Shown one piece after another: positions 11,533 to 20,841 of a stretch of 36,369 nucleotides of DNA. The translations under genes and the position numbers were made by a program. Below the pieces are notes generated by a model. That model did not search any database. It was not told the DNA's origin and worked only from the letters and a program-made list of their open reading frames with translations. Source of the DNA: Lentibacillus sediminis (GTDB taxonomy: Bacteria > Bacillota > Bacilli > Bacillales > Amphibacillaceae). The stretch is taken from contig NZ_NIXK01000016.1 in the NCBI RefSeq assembly GCF_002763455.1, forward strand, positions 1 through 36,369, given 5' to 3'. Positions within the stretch are counted from its first letter, which is position 1. Every line of letters begins with the position of its first letter.

Positions 11533-12105
11533 ATGCTGGAAACGATCAAAGCACGCAGATCCATTCATACATTTAAACCAGAGGAAGTAGACACAGCAAT
11601 CTTAAAAGAGATTTTCACATACGGATCCTATGCTCCGACGCACTATATGAAGGAGCCTTGGAATATCAAACTCTACCAAGCCGGGGGCAAGAAGCGGCTG
11701 GTGGATGCAATTATCGAAAGCTATCAGCGAATTGGCATGATCAAGACCGATGGGGAACCAAAAACGCTAAAAATGATCGATTCGATGAGACAGTTTCTGC
11801 TGGCCATCCCCCATCATGCAGTGATTTATCTTGAAAAAGAGGAAGACCCTGTCCGTATGGAAGAAGAATATGCCTCTGTCTGTGCATTTATCCAGAACTC
11901 CCAGCTGGCAGCCTGGGAATATGGGGTGGGCATGCTGTGGACGATCACGCCGTATATACATGACCCTGAATTTTTGGAAGCGCTTGGACTGGACGGGGAG
12001 CGGATGAAAATTGCCGGGGTGATGCAGATTGGATACCCGGAAAAGGTCCCGAGGGATAAGGGAAGGACGCCGATTGAGGAGAAGATGGAGATTGTTGGGG
12101 AGTAG
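11533..12105 (+). CDS. Nitroreductase family FMN-dependent oxidoreductase
   Basis: A 190-residue nitroreductase-fold protein. The N-terminal RRSIHTFKPEEVD motif binds FMN phosphate (residues about 8-20), and SYAPTHYMKEPW near 33-44 is the equivalent of the usual APSxxNxQPW. A Gly-rich GVGMLW segment lies near 126-131 and GYPEKVPRDKGR near the C-terminus. Such enzymes reduce nitroaromatics, quinones or flavins with NAD(P)H. The physiological substrate cannot be read here. The start at 11533 follows GAGGTG at 11521-11526. A GTG at 11524 lies inside that RBS and is less likely. It lies close behind the nucleoside hydrolase gene. Confidence 0.85.
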   Translation: MLETIKARRSIHTFKPEEVDTAILKEIFTYGSYAPTHYMKEPWNIKLYQAGGKKRLVDAIIESYQRIGMIKTDGEPKTLKMIDSMRQFLLAIPHHAVIYLEKEEDPVRMEEEYASVCAFIQNSQLAAWEYGVGMLWTITPYIHDPEFLEALGLDGERMKIAGVMQIGYPEKVPRDKGRTPIEEKMEIVGE

Positions 12106-12159
12106 GGGTATAAGAAAACAATAAAATCAGTTTGTAGATGTCTTGTTGGAGGGGCCAAT

Positions 12160-12348
12160 GTGTTTAAAAAAAGTATCATCATTGCATTCTTATTTTTTGC
12201 TGTCTTTACAATCAAGGATTTAATTTCTAATGAAAAAATCCAGTGGATAGAAAATATTATAGTTTTTATCACTGTGTTTTTAATTTATATTTTTGTGGAG
12301 TGGACAAAGAGACCGTATGAATGGAATAAGAATAAATCTATGAAATAA
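12160..12348 (+). CDS. Small two-helix membrane protein, unknown
   Basis: A 62-residue protein starting with GTG at 12160, about 7 nt behind GGAGGGG. The ATG at 12158 is in another frame that soon stops. Two hydrophobic helices (about residues 4-22 and 33-48) are followed by a basic, Lys/Asn-rich tail. No known motif. It lies alone between the nitroreductase and the next small gene. Confidence 0.6.
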   Translation: MFKKSIIIAFLFFAVFTIKDLISNEKIQWIENIIVFITVFLIYIFVEWTKRPYEWNKNKSMK

Positions 12349-12443
12349 AGAAAGTCATTAGTTAATTAAAATCAAATTTCACCAATCTGTTTTATAAAAG
12401 ATGCGCGGTAAAATGCCCATATCAAGTAAGGATCTTCATCTAT

Positions 12444-12671
12444 TTGGTCGATGCTTTGGATGATCAACGGTTTAGCAGCGCTTACGACTTTATGAAATTT
12501 TTAATGGATCACCGGATTAATGATTTCTGGGCGGACATCGATGCCAAAGAGCCAAATAAAGAACCATTGACCCAAGAAGAAAAAGAGCAGACCAAAGATG
12601 AAAATGAGTTTGTTTCCATGGATGACGCCAAGCGTGAGCTCGGGATTAGTAATATAAAATGGTCATCATGA
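12444..12671 (+). CDS. Small acidic hypothetical protein, possibly 5'-truncated (antitoxin-like tail)
   Basis: A 75-residue highly acidic protein starting at TTG 12444, with TAAGGA 11 nt upstream. The frame is open further upstream to about 12366 without an ATG, so the N-terminus may be lost or mis-set. Features: an amphipathic N-terminal helix (SSAYDFMKFLMDH), a Glu/Lys-rich linker, and a C-terminal SMDDAKRELGI segment reminiscent of the C-termini of small DNA-binding antitoxins. No toxin gene is next to it. The family assignment is a guess. It converges with ptsI over a shared hairpin. Confidence 0.45.
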   Translation: MVDALDDQRFSSAYDFMKFLMDHRINDFWADIDAKEPNKEPLTQEEKEQTKDENEFVSMDDAKRELGISNIKWSS

Positions 12672-12676
12672 AAAAA

Positions 12677-12699
12677 AGCCCGGACCATCGTCCGGGCTT
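12677..12699. terminator. Bidirectional terminator between the small acidic gene and ptsI
   Basis: AAGCCCGGAC (12677-12686) pairs perfectly with GTCCGGGCTT (12690-12699) around CATC. An A-run lies on the left and TCTT on the right; in minus-strand sense the A-run becomes the T-tract ending the ptsI transcript. Confidence 0.9.
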
Positions 12700-12706
12700 C
12701 TTCCAA

Positions 12707-14419
12707 TTATTCCGTTCTCTCCTTAACAAACTCCACAACTTCCTCCGCAGTACCCATCGCCAGCAGTTTCTCCTTGTACGACTTCATCTTCTTCTTAGAC
12801 AAACCGCGGAGTTGCGTGCGTGCCGGCAGAATCGATGTCGCGCTCATACTGAATTCATCGAGACCCAGGCCGAGCAGGATCGGGATCGCAATGGAATCTC
12901 CGGCCATTTCTCCGCACATGCCGGCCCACTTGCCTTCACTGTGTGCCGCTTCAATGACATTGTTGACTAAGTTCAATATTGCCGGATGGTATGGCTGGTA
13001 CAGATAGGAAACCTGCTCGTTCATCCGGTCGGCCGCCATCGTATATTGAATCAGATCATTGGTGCCGATGCTGAAGAAATCGACTTCTTTGGCAAATTGT
13101 TTGGCGATCACCGCAGTGGATGGGATTTCGACCATGATTCCGACTTCTAGATCCCCGGCTACCTCTTTGCCTTCACTGATCAAATTCTCTCTCTCATCAT
13201 TTAAAATAGCTTTTGCCTGACGGAACTCTTCCAATGTAGCGATCATCGGGAACATGATTTTCAAGTTTCCGTGCGCACTGGCTCTGAGCAGAGCGCGCAG
13301 TTGCGGACGAAAGACCTGTTCATTTTCCAGGCAAAAGCGAATCGCGCGAAAGCCGAGGAACGGGTTCAGTTCTTCCGGCAGATCAAGGTAATCCAATTCT
13401 TTGTCCCCGCCGATATCCAGCGTGCGCACAACCACCGGCTTGCCGTCCATTTGCTCAAGTACTGATTTATACGCATCATATTGCTCATCTTCTGTAGGGA
13501 GTTCACTTTTTCCCATATAAAGGAATTCGGTGCGATAGAGGCCGACCCCTTCGCCGCCATTATTCAGGACACCTTCCACATCGTTCGGTGTGCCAATGTT
13601 GGCCGCTAATTCGACTTGCTCGCCGTCTTCGGTGAAAGTTGGCTCATCTTTCAGCTTGGCCCATTCTTCTTTTTGCTGCTCGAATTGCTCCTGTTTTTGA
13701 CGATAGGCAGCAAGTTCTTCCTCTGTCGGATGGACAATAACCGTGCCTTCGTTTCCATCGACAATTACCATGTCATCCTGGGAAATGGTGCCGGTTGCTT
13801 CTTTTGAGCCAACGACTGCCGGGATTTCCAGGGATCTGGCCATGATTGCTGAGTGGGAAGTGCGTCCTCCGATATCAGTGGCAAACCCTTTGACAAATTC
13901 CCGGTTCAGCTGGGCTGTATCCGATGGGGTCAAGTCCTTGGCGATCACGATTACCTCTTCGTTGATCAAAGCAGGATCAGGAAAAGTTACGCCAAGCAAA
14001 TGGGCCATGACGCGTTTGGTGACATCCTGAATGTCGGCAGCACGCTCGCGCATGTATTCATTATCCATGTTTTTGAACATGTCGATGAACATGTTTGCGG
14101 TTTCTTCCAGCGCAGTTTCAGCCAGGACATTTTCTGAAGTGATTTTATCCTTCATCGGGTTGATCATTTCCGGATCGCTCAGCACAAGCAAGTGGGCAGA
14201 GAAAATTTCCGCATGCTCATCGCCAATCTCTTTCCGGGTATGTTCTTTGATTTTTTCCAGTTCTTCTTTGGAAATCGCCAGCGCTTTCTCCAGGCGTTCT
14301 ATTTGTTCATTTGGATTATCTATCGTTGCTTTTTCAAACGAAAGATCTGGAGTAACCAGCTGGTACGCTTTTGCGATAGCGATGCCAGATGATGCTCCAA
14401 TTCCTTGTATATTCGTCAT
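12707..14419 (-). CDS. ptsI: PTS enzyme I (phosphoenolpyruvate-protein phosphotransferase)
   Basis: A 570-residue enzyme I, full length. It takes phosphate from phosphoenolpyruvate and passes it to HPr, driving all PTS sugar uptake. The phosphorylated His lies in [12 protein letters not shown] near residue 189. PEP/Mg-binding motifs include [12 protein letters not shown], the [12 protein letters not shown] signature near 450-461 and the catalytic Cys of CGEMAGD near 502. AGGTGG precedes the ATG at 14419. ptsH, normally directly upstream, is absent: the neighbour 42 bp upstream is an alpha/beta hydrolase. HPr must therefore be encoded elsewhere. Confidence 0.96.
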   Translation of the reverse strand: MTNIQGIGASSGIAIAKAYQLVTPDLSFEKATIDNPNEQIERLEKALAISKEELEKIKEHTRKEIGDEHAEIFSAHLLVLSDPEMINPMKDKITSENVLAETALEETANMFIDMFKNMDNEYMRERAADIQDVTKRVMAHLLGVTFPDPALINEEVIVIAKDLTPSDTAQLNREFVKGFATDIGGRTSHSAIMARSLEIPAVVGSKEATGTISQDDMVIVDGNEGTVIVHPTEEELAAYRQKQEQFEQQKEEWAKLKDEPTFTEDGEQVELAANIGTPNDVEGVLNNGGEGVGLYRTEFLYMGKSELPTEDEQYDAYKSVLEQMDGKPVVVRTLDIGGDKELDYLDLPEELNPFLGFRAIRFCLENEQVFRPQLRALLRASAHGNLKIMFPMIATLEEFRQAKAILNDERENLISEGKEVAGDLEVGIMVEIPSTAVIAKQFAKEVDFFSIGTNDLIQYTMAADRMNEQVSYLYQPYHPAILNLVNNVIEAAHSEGKWAGMCGEMAGDSIAIPILLGLGLDEFSMSATSILPARTQLRGLSKKKMKSYKEKLLAMGTAEEVVEFVKERTE

Positions 14420-14461
14420 GATTCGACCACCTTGTCTATATTTTGCATTCCATTTTTCATT

Positions 14462-15427
14462 TTAAATGTTTCCTGTGGGCGATTCAAGAAAAGTACGCTT
14501 CTCGCCGGGTGAGGCAATATTTTCCACCCAGCTGTGGAGGGCAGTAAAGACTTCTGCTTTATTGGTCTCGTGCAGCAGTTCATGCCGACCGTGTTCAAAC
14601 AGCATGGTTGCAACGTTCTCCAGTCCGGCTTTTTGATAATGATGGGCAGCTTTCCAGACGCCTTTGCCATAATCGCCGACAGGGTCCTCGCCTCCGCTCA
14701 CGAACAGGAGAGGCAGGTCTTTTCGTATCATCCGGTTTCGTTTTTCCGAATGCATGACAATCAGCCCGTCCAGCAAATCATAGAAAAACCTTGCTGTCGG
14801 TATGTAGCCGGATAAAGGATCATTGAGATAAGACTCCACAGCGGATTCATTGCGGCTTAGCCAGTCAACGGAAGTTTCTTTTTTTGTACGCTTATTATAG
14901 GAACCAAAGACCAGCTGGTTCATGAGCGGCGAGGATTCCCGTGGCGGCAACATGGCAGCAAGCCGTTTCCCGGCCTGTGAGATGAGCTTTGGAAAATACC
15001 CGCTTCCCGACAAAATTACTCCGTCAAGCCCATGACTGTACTGCTGAATGTAGAGCCTTGCCAAAAACGAGCCCATGCTGTGGCCGATCAAAATTACAGG
15101 CGTGTCCGGATATTCCTGTTTCATATGGTTGGTAATCACATGCAGATCCTCAGTGGTTTTTGCGAAGCCATCCTGATCGGCAAAATGGCCAAGCAAACCC
15201 TGTTTCTCCCCGGTCTTGCCGTGCCCGCGGTGATCGTTGCCATAAACAAAATAGCCATGGCTTAGCAAGTATCGGGCAAACTCATTATAGCGCTGGATAT
15301 GCTCTACCATCCCGTGTGCCAGCTGCACAAGAGCTTTCGGCTTTTCCCCGGGAGTTTCCCATTTTTTCACATAAACTTCAACGCCGTCTTCCATCGTTAG
15401 CCAAAAATTGTTTTCCATTGCTATCAT
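14462..15427 (-). CDS. Alpha/beta hydrolase, monoacylglycerol lipase / serine aminopeptidase S33 type
   Basis: A 321-residue hydrolase. It has the early HG motif LAHGMVEH near residue 39, the NDHRGHGKT segment near 69-77 and the nucleophile elbow GHSMG near 114-118. A candidate catalytic Asp lies in SGGEDPVGDYG and the His in FEHGRHELLHE near the C-terminus. This arrangement is that of lysophospholipase/monoglyceride lipase-like proteins, which act on acyl esters. The first ATG is at 15427, with a second at 15418. Neither has a strong RBS, so the start is uncertain by three residues. It is upstream of and probably co-transcribed with ptsI. Confidence 0.85.
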   Translation of the reverse strand: MIAMENNFWLTMEDGVEVYVKKWETPGEKPKALVQLAHGMVEHIQRYNEFARYLLSHGYFVYGNDHRGHGKTGEKQGLLGHFADQDGFAKTTEDLHVITNHMKQEYPDTPVILIGHSMGSFLARLYIQQYSHGLDGVILSGSGYFPKLISQAGKRLAAMLPPRESSPLMNQLVFGSYNKRTKKETSVDWLSRNESAVESYLNDPLSGYIPTARFFYDLLDGLIVMHSEKRNRMIRKDLPLLFVSGGEDPVGDYGKGVWKAAHHYQKAGLENVATMLFEHGRHELLHETNKAEVFTALHSWVENIASPGEKRTFLESPTGNI

Positions 15428-15451
15428 CCATTTCTGTAGGGTGTGTTGCTT

Positions 15452-15786
15452 TCATGGTAAGTGGAAATTGCTGGGAAGTCTAATTTGAAGTAATTCGTGG
15501 TGTTCGTATTCTTTTCTCCCAGATGTCAATATTGTCTCTGGAAGTATGAAGTTCACGGTATGGCTTTTATGCAGTTCTTCATGTCTGCGGAATGCTTCCT
15601 TAGAGTCATCGAAATAGTCAATAACAACGATATCATCCACAATGCGATAGTTGTTGGCAAATGGGATTCAATTGCTTCGAATCCAACGCATTTGTCTGGA
15701 AAGGTTTTTTTGAACTGCTTTCCATAACGTTGGGATCCCTTCTGAGTAAGGTTTATCCTGTTACCTGATGGGAACATAGAAACCAT
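15452..15786 (-). pseudogene. Frameshifted small conserved-looking gene
   Basis: Two overlapping minus-strand frames make one continuous protein if a base is added near 15658-15662. The first part reads from 15786 through KTFPDKCVGFEAIESH. The second continues as NNYRIVDDIVVIDYFDDS and then REEL-type helix residues to the stop at 15452. Read straight, the first frame runs into unrelated Leu/Ile/Ser-rich sequence. The join gives a soluble protein of about 110 residues of no family I can name. The indel may be a real mutation or a sequence error. The start has no clear RBS. Confidence 0.5.
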
Positions 15787-15811
15787 GGAGCATATACAGG
15801 AGGTATGCTAA

Positions 15812-16597
15812 ATGGCGAAAACAATTTTCATTACCGGCGCGGGCAGCGGCCTTGCGAGAGGAGCTTCCCTCGGGCTCGCGAAAAAAGGTTACCGTGTCAT
15901 TGCGACTACTGAGATAACTTCTCAGAAGACCGATTTAATGAGGGAAGCGCGCGAAGAAAAATTAGATATAGAAGTGTTCAAACTTGATATTACGAATCCA
16001 CGCGACCGAGTAGAAATTGAAAAATATGAATTCGATGTATTTGTGGCCAATGCAGCGATCAATGAAAGAGGCCCGCTCGGGGAAGTACCAATGGACCGTT
16101 TCCGTAAAATATTTGAAGTGAATGTATTTGCCACATTGGAAACGGTGCAGGCTGCTGCGCGGAAGCTCGTGAAAAAAGGCAGCGGGAAGATCGTCTTCAT
16201 GAGTTCCATGGCAGGAATTATGGCAGCACCTTATGGCGGTCCATATGCAGCGACAAAGCACGCGCTCGAAGGCATTGCCTCAAGCCTGCAGAAGGAGCTT
16301 GAAGGGTTCGGTGTGCAAGTGGCAACCATCAATCCAGGACCATATGAGACCGGCTTCAATGATCGGGCTGCAGAGGAACAATGGAAATGGTACGATGAAA
16401 AGTTAAATTTCACACGTAAGCAAGATATGAAGGAAAAGGAAGAAGGACTAAATAATCAGTTTGATCCCAAAGACATGATCGAAAAGATGATTGAAATCCT
16501 CCCTGCCGATCACCATAAATTCCGGACCGCCTATCCAGAAGAGACAGAACAACAGATGAAGAAAACAGAACAGGAACGCTGGGATATGGAAATCTGA
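15812..16597 (+). CDS. SDR family NAD(P)-dependent oxidoreductase
   Basis: A 261-residue short-chain dehydrogenase. It has the dinucleotide motif TGAGSGLARG near residues 8-17, ANAA (variant of NNAG) near 79-82, the catalytic Ser in MSSMAG near 130-135, and YAATKHALEG with catalytic Tyr and Lys near 145-154. The C-terminal 50 residues are charged and likely form the substrate cap. The substrate cannot be inferred. AGGAGGT at 15800-15806 gives a strong RBS. It is monocistronic and faces away from the frameshifted gene. Confidence 0.88.
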   Translation: MAKTIFITGAGSGLARGASLGLAKKGYRVIATTEITSQKTDLMREAREEKLDIEVFKLDITNPRDRVEIEKYEFDVFVANAAINERGPLGEVPMDRFRKIFEVNVFATLETVQAAARKLVKKGSGKIVFMSSMAGIMAAPYGGPYAATKHALEGIASSLQKELEGFGVQVATINPGPYETGFNDRAAEEQWKWYDEKLNFTRKQDMKEKEEGLNNQFDPKDMIEKMIEILPADHHKFRTAYPEETEQQMKKTEQERWDMEI

Positions 16598-16639
16598 GCT
16601 GGAAAGGAAAAATGTTGGGGACTGCATTTAAAGGAGGCT

Positions 16640-16750
16640 TTGATTAAGGGTATTCTATTAATCTTTGCAGAAAGATCCCGGCACTCTGCAGGTTGGACCT
16701 TGCAAGGAAATGCCACGACTAGGTCCAGCGCCTACATCTCGAGGCCTTAA
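16640..16750 (+). other. RBS-equipped 36-codon frame in a folded intergenic stretch
   Basis: Within the 346-bp gap before secG, AAGGAGG at 16631-16637 precedes TTG at 16640, opening 36 codons ending with TAA at 16748. The same DNA can form two hairpins: TGCAG/CTGCA, and GGACCT/AGGTCC near 16685-16725. The segment around CCAGCGCCTAC...CTCGAGG reminds me of a dispersed intergenic repeat seen in many Bacillaceae genomes; that is from memory only. It may therefore be a repeat element, a small RNA or a leader peptide, and I cannot choose. Confidence 0.25.
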
Positions 16751-16755
16751 GTAAA

Positions 16756-16791
16756 AACTCCCTGTGGTAAAGAACGTCATTGGGAGTTCTT
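16756..16791 (+). terminator. Possible terminator before the secG promoter
   Basis: AACTCCC (16756-16762) can pair with GGGAGTT (16782-16788), or alternatively AAGAAC with GTTCTT. TTATTT follows. It would end transcripts from the SDR gene or from the small frame at 16640. Confidence 0.45.
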
Positions 16792-16877
16792 ATTTAAGTT
16801 ATGCCTTAGGTATAATAAGGCTTCCTGCGCTTTTGTACGAATTTATATTTGTTAGAGGTTCAGGTTAAAAGTTTACC

Positions 16878-16907
16878 TTGCCTAATCTGCCGCAATTGTG
16901 CTACAGT
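16878..16907 (+). promoter_or_regulatory. Sigma-A-like promoter for secG
   Basis: TTGCCT at 16878-16883 and TACAGT at 16902-16907 are separated by 18 bp, about 36 bp before the secG start. Confidence 0.5.
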
Positions 16908-16943
16908 ATGTATAGGTATTTGTCCGTTCAGGAGGGTATGAGT

Positions 16944-17177
16944 ATGGCGACATTAATTAATGTATTGTTAGTAGTTAATGCTATTATTATGGTAGTGTTT
17001 ATCTTATTGCAGTCAGGTAAGAGTGCAGGCTTGTCGGGAGCGATTTCCGGCGGGGCGGAGCAGCTATTCGGAAAGCAAAAAGCGCGCGGGGTCGATTACT
17101 TCCTGCATCGCGGTACCATCGTCACAGGTGTTTTGTTCTTCCTGCTGGCTTTCATAAGTGTATATGTACTTCAGTAA
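16944..17177 (+). CDS. secG: Preprotein translocase subunit SecG
   Basis: A 77-residue protein with two membrane helices (about residues 4-22 and 56-76). Between them is the conserved cytoplasmic loop [20 protein letters not shown], typical of SecG. It joins SecYE in the membrane and assists SecA-driven protein export. AGGAGGG at 16930-16936 sets the start at 16944. The ATG at 16938 is too close to the RBS. In B. subtilis secG also heads the secG-est-rnr-smpB cluster, as here. Confidence 0.93.
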   Translation: MATLINVLLVVNAIIMVVFILLQSGKSAGLSGAISGGAEQLFGKQKARGVDYFLHRGTIVTGVLFFLLAFISVYVLQ

Positions 17178-17183
17178 AAATTG

Positions 17184-17215
17184 CCCTTATCACGTGTCGT
17201 GGTAGGGGTTTTTCT
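17184..17215 (+). terminator. Terminator after secG
   Basis: CCCTTATCACG (17184-17194) pairs with CGTGGTAGGGG (17198-17208) with two wobble pairs, followed by TTTTT. Confidence 0.85.
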
Positions 17216-17220
17216 ATGGA

Positions 17221-17440
17221 ATGAGAACTTCGGCGTGAGAACGGGAACTTCGGCGGGAGAGGGAGAACTTCAGCGGGAGAACGGGAACTTCGGCGTGAGA
17301 GGGAGAACTTCAGCGGGAGAACGGGAACTTCGGCGGGAGAGCGAGAACTTCGGCGGGAGAGGGAGAACTTCGGCGGGAGAGGGAGAACTTCGGCGGGAGA
17401 GCAGAAACTTCCGCCTCAAAGAGAAAACTCCACCCCAAAC
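17221..17440. repeat. 20-bp tandem repeat array, nine units plus two degenerate
   Basis: Nine consecutive 20-bp units (17221-17400) share GAACTTC-GCG-GAGA. Two degraded units follow to about 17440. Variation is concentrated at a few positions (G or T after GCG, A or G in CRGCG, and the four bases at the unit joint). No stop codon is created in several frames of either strand because of base composition, so long open frames here are by-products. It lies between the secG terminator and est. Confidence 0.9.
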
Positions 17441-17536
17441 CCAAGCGCCCCCCACCCTCAACACCATATCAAGTGATACAATTGCCAAAAAAGGGTAAAG
17501 TAGAAATAGGAATTGTGATAGAGATGGAGGATGAAC

Positions 17537-18283
17537 ATGAAAGTTGTACAGCCAAAACCATTTACATTTGAAGCAGGGCCGCGTGCCGTCCTGCTATTGC
17601 ACGGATTTACCGGACATTCTGCGGATGTGCGCATGCTTGGCAGATATCTGGAAAAACAGGGCTACACCAGCCATGCGCCGATTCTTCGCGGGCACGGTGC
17701 ACCACCGGAGGAATTAATCGAAACGAATCCGGACCAATGGTGGGAAGACGTGCAGACCGCTTTTAATCATTTAAAAGATCTCGGCTATGAGGAAATCGCG
17801 GTTGCCGGGTTATCGCTTGGCGGAGTGCTGTCGCTGAGACTGGCCTATTCCGAGAAGGTGAAAGGCGTCGTTCCGATGTGCACGCCAATGTTTTTTGACA
17901 ACGAGACCCAGCTCACCAAGGGATTTCAGGCATTTGCCAAGGAATACAAGCAGCTGGAAGGAAAAGACGAGGATACCATCCGCAGCGAGATCGATGAACT
18001 CATGGAAAGTTCCGAGGAAGTGTTCGACAGGCTGGAGAAGCTGATCACAGAAGTGAAAGAGGAAATTGACACGATTTACACACCGGCATATGTGGTTCAG
18101 GCAGAAAAAGATGAAATGATCAACAAGGAGAGCGCCAACTACATATATGAAAACATCGAATCGGATCAGAAAGATATAAAATGGTACGAAGAGTCCGGTC
18201 ATGTGATTACGATGGGTAAGGAAAAAGAACAGCTGCACGAAGATATTCACCAGTTTCTCGAGCAGCTTGATTGGAAAGAATGA
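17537..18283 (+). CDS. est: Carboxylesterase (Est30/YvaK type)
   Basis: A 248-residue alpha/beta hydrolase matching the Geobacillus Est30 / B. subtilis YvaK carboxylesterases. LLLHGFTGHSADVRMLGRYL carries the oxyanion HGFTG near residues 21-25. The nucleophile elbow is GLSLGG near 93-98, the candidate catalytic Asp is in VVQAEKDEMI near 193, and the His in ESGHVI near 223. It acts on short- to medium-chain esters; the natural substrate is unknown. The start at 17537 is chosen because GGAGG at 17526-17530 abuts the ATG at 17531. Its position between secG and rnr is conserved in Bacillus. Confidence 0.92.
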   Translation: MKVVQPKPFTFEAGPRAVLLLHGFTGHSADVRMLGRYLEKQGYTSHAPILRGHGAPPEELIETNPDQWWEDVQTAFNHLKDLGYEEIAVAGLSLGGVLSLRLAYSEKVKGVVPMCTPMFFDNETQLTKGFQAFAKEYKQLEGKDEDTIRSEIDELMESSEEVFDRLEKLITEVKEEIDTIYTPAYVVQAEKDEMINKESANYIYENIESDQKDIKWYEESGHVITMGKEKEQLHEDIHQFLEQLDWKE

Positions 18284-18331
18284 TTATAATTGGAAAAATA
18301 GGGAAACAATTTTAAGAAAGAAGGTGAAACA

Positions 18332-20554
18332 ATGAAAGAAGAAATACTAACATTTTTTAAAGAAAGCGGGACAAAACCACTCGCAGTGGATGAGCTGGAA
18401 GAAGCCTTGGATATAGAAGATGCGGTGAAATTTAAAGAGATGGTGCAGGCGCTGAACGCACTGGAGGATGAGGGCGAACTCGTCCGCACGAGGAAAAACC
18501 GTTTCGGCTTACCGGAGAAAATGAACTTAATCCGCGGCAGAATTCAAATGCATGCCAAAGGGTTTGCTTTTCTTATTCCTGAAGAAGAGGGGCAGAACGA
18601 TGTTTACATTCATCATTCCGACCTGGCTTCCGCAATGAATAATGACCGTGTGCTTGTACGGCTGGAGCGTAAGGAAGACAGCGGCAGCCGCCCAGAAGGA
18701 ACGGTGATCCGCATTCTGGAACGTGCCGTGCTGCAGGTGGTAGGCACCTTTGAAGACAATCGCTCGTTCGGATTTGTCATAGCAGATGACAAACGGATCC
18801 CCAATGATATTTTCATCCCCAAAAGCATGACAAACGGCGCGGTGAGCGGCCATAAGGTAATTGCCCATATTACGAAATATCCTGAGGGGCGTAAAAGTGC
18901 CGAGGGGGAAATCATTCATATTCTCGGTCACAAAAATGATCCGGGCATCGATATTATTTCCATTATTCATAAGCACGGCATTCAAGTGGATTTTCCTGAT
19001 GAAGTTTTGGAACAGGCAGCGAACGCCCCGGAGACCATTTCTGAAGATGAAATCAAAAACCGTCGTGACCTGAGGGATGAAATGATTGTTACCATTGATG
19101 GCGCGGATGCCAAGGATCTGGATGATGCCGTCACGGTGAAAAAACTCGATAACGGCAATTACAAGCTTGGCGTGTATATTGCGGATGTCAGCTATTATGT
19201 CGATGAAGACAGCCCGATGGATAAAGAAGCGTTTGAGCGCGGAACCAGTGTCTACCTGGTGGACCGGGTGATCCCGATGATTCCGCACAGGCTCTCCAAT
19301 GGGATTTGTTCTCTGAATCCCCAGGTGGACAGGCTGACGCTTGGATGCGAGATGGAGATCACGTCATCAGGCGATGTGGTCAATCATGAAATTTTCCAGA
19401 GTGTGATCAAGACTAATGAGCGGATGACGTATACGGATGTAAACAAAATCCTCATCGATAAAGATGAAGCACTGCGCGAGAGGTACAGCGAACTGGTGCC
19501 GATGTTTGAACAAATGGAAAAGCTCGCCAAGATTCTTAATGGCAAGCGGATGGGCCGCGGCGCTATCGATTTTGATTTCAAAGAGGCAAAAGTGCTCGTG
19601 GATGATAAAGGAAAAGCGGAAGACGTCGTGCTGCGCGAGCGTTCTGTCGGGGAGCGGCTGATCGAGGAATTCATGCTGGCGGCTAATGAGACGATCGCCG
19701 AGCATTTCCACTGGATGGACGTGCCGTTCATTCACCGGATTCATGAAGACCCTGATCCTGGCAAATTGGAAAGCTTTTTCGAGTTTTTAGCCGGTCTTGG
19801 CATTGTCGTGAAAGGTACCGCCAATGAGATTCACCCACAGGCGCTGCAGAAAGTGATTGAAGAGGTTCAAGACAAGCCCGAAGAATTGATTATCAGTAAA
19901 TTGATGCTCCGGTCCATGCAGCAGGCGCGCTATGATCCGCAGGGTGTTGGACACTTTGGCCTGGCAACCGAATTTTATACTCACTTTACTTCGCCGATCC
20001 GCCGTTATCCGGATCTGATCGTGCACCGGCTGATCCGCACCTATTTGATCGACAAGCAAATGGATGCGAAAACGATCCGGCAATGGAAGGAAAGCCTGCC
20101 GGAAATCGCTCGCCATACATCAGAACGCGAGCGCGCCGCAGTGGATGCGGAGCGGGAAACCGATAGCCTGAAAAAAGCAGAATACATGCAGGACAAAATT
20201 GGCGAAGAGTTCACGGGCATCATCAGCTCGGTGACGAACTTTGGCATGTTTGTCGAACTGGAAAACACCGTCGAAGGACTGATTCACGTCAGTAATCTGA
20301 CCGATGATTATTATCATTTTGAGGAACGAAGCCACGCGCTGATCGGTGAACGCACTGCCAATATGTACCGCGTCGGCGATGAAGTGGAAATCAAGGTGAC
20401 CAGCGTTAATATGGATGAACATACCGTTGATTTCGATCTTGTCCGGGCAGAAAAACCTCGTAAACACAAGAAGAAAATCAAAGAGCCTAAAAATAACGGC
20501 GGTGGAAGAAAAAAAGGAAAACCGAAGAAGAAGAGTAAAGCGAAAAAAGGATAA
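18332..20554 (+). CDS. rnr: Ribonuclease R
   Basis: A 740-residue 3'-5' exoribonuclease of the RNB family. The order is N-terminal helix-turn-helix-like region (about 1-60), two cold-shock domains (about 65-225), the RNB catalytic domain with the Asp cluster [12 protein letters not shown] near 256-267, an S1 domain ([19 protein letters not shown] near 629-647), and a Lys-rich tail of about 45 residues. RNase R degrades structured RNA and, with SmpB/tmRNA, non-stop mRNAs, which agrees with its place upstream of smpB-ssrA. AAGAAGGTG precedes the ATG. A terminator follows. Confidence 0.96.
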   Translation: MKEEILTFFKESGTKPLAVDELEEALDIEDAVKFKEMVQALNALEDEGELVRTRKNRFGLPEKMNLIRGRIQMHAKGFAFLIPEEEGQNDVYIHHSDLASAMNNDRVLVRLERKEDSGSRPEGTVIRILERAVLQVVGTFEDNRSFGFVIADDKRIPNDIFIPKSMTNGAVSGHKVIAHITKYPEGRKSAEGEIIHILGHKNDPGIDIISIIHKHGIQVDFPDEVLEQAANAPETISEDEIKNRRDLRDEMIVTIDGADAKDLDDAVTVKKLDNGNYKLGVYIADVSYYVDEDSPMDKEAFERGTSVYLVDRVIPMIPHRLSNGICSLNPQVDRLTLGCEMEITSSGDVVNHEIFQSVIKTNERMTYTDVNKILIDKDEALRERYSELVPMFEQMEKLAKILNGKRMGRGAIDFDFKEAKVLVDDKGKAEDVVLRERSVGERLIEEFMLAANETIAEHFHWMDVPFIHRIHEDPDPGKLESFFEFLAGLGIVVKGTANEIHPQALQKVIEEVQDKPEELIISKLMLRSMQQARYDPQGVGHFGLATEFYTHFTSPIRRYPDLIVHRLIRTYLIDKQMDAKTIRQWKESLPEIARHTSERERAAVDAERETDSLKKAEYMQDKIGEEFTGIISSVTNFGMFVELENTVEGLIHVSNLTDDYYHFEERSHALIGERTANMYRVGDEVEIKVTSVNMDEHTVDFDLVRAEKPRKHKKKIKEPKNNGGGRKKGKPKKKSKAKKG

Positions 20555-20562
20555 TTTAAGGG

Positions 20563-20594
20563 AGAGCCGGGTGGCGACTCGGCTCTTTTTTTTC
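20563..20594 (+). terminator. Terminator after rnr
   Basis: AGAGCCG (20563-20569) pairs with CGGCTCT (20580-20586), followed by eight T residues. Confidence 0.85.
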
Positions 20595-20717
20595 GGCAGC
20601 CATCCACACCTCTGTCACACCGAGCATTCACCCATCATATAAAAATCCAACGGCACAAATCCCAACTCTCAGCATATAATCCTCCTATACAAAAGTTGCA
20701 CAAAGGAAAAACTATTG

Positions 20718-20746
20718 TTGACATATAATTAATTGGTGTATAAACT
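20718..20746 (+). promoter_or_regulatory. Sigma-A-like promoter for the ZIP transporter, with a small palindrome
   Basis: A perfect -35 TTGACA at 20718-20723 and TAAACT at 20741-20746 are spaced by 17 bp. GTATAAACTATAC (about 20738-20750), a 5+5 bp inverted repeat, overlaps the -10 and could be an operator. The regulator is unknown. Confidence 0.55.
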
Positions 20747-20841
20747 ATACATTAGAGTAATAACAAAACAAGTGCCTGTCAACAATAAATCATTAATTTT
20801 CTTAATATTCCCGGATTGGGTGAGGAGGCGCATCATCAGCT

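Noticed and set aside
12707-14465. Several long plus-strand open frames over ptsI
   Set aside because: They are antisense shadows of the full-length ptsI gene with no RBS or domain content.
17221-17440. CRISPR array
   Set aside because: Units are contiguous 20-mers without unique spacers, and no cas genes are present.
17181-17498. Open frame of 105 codons with a repeated TSAGEGELRRE-like pattern
   Set aside because: It is produced by the 20-bp tandem repeat, overlaps the secG terminator, has no RBS, and the opposite strand is equally open.
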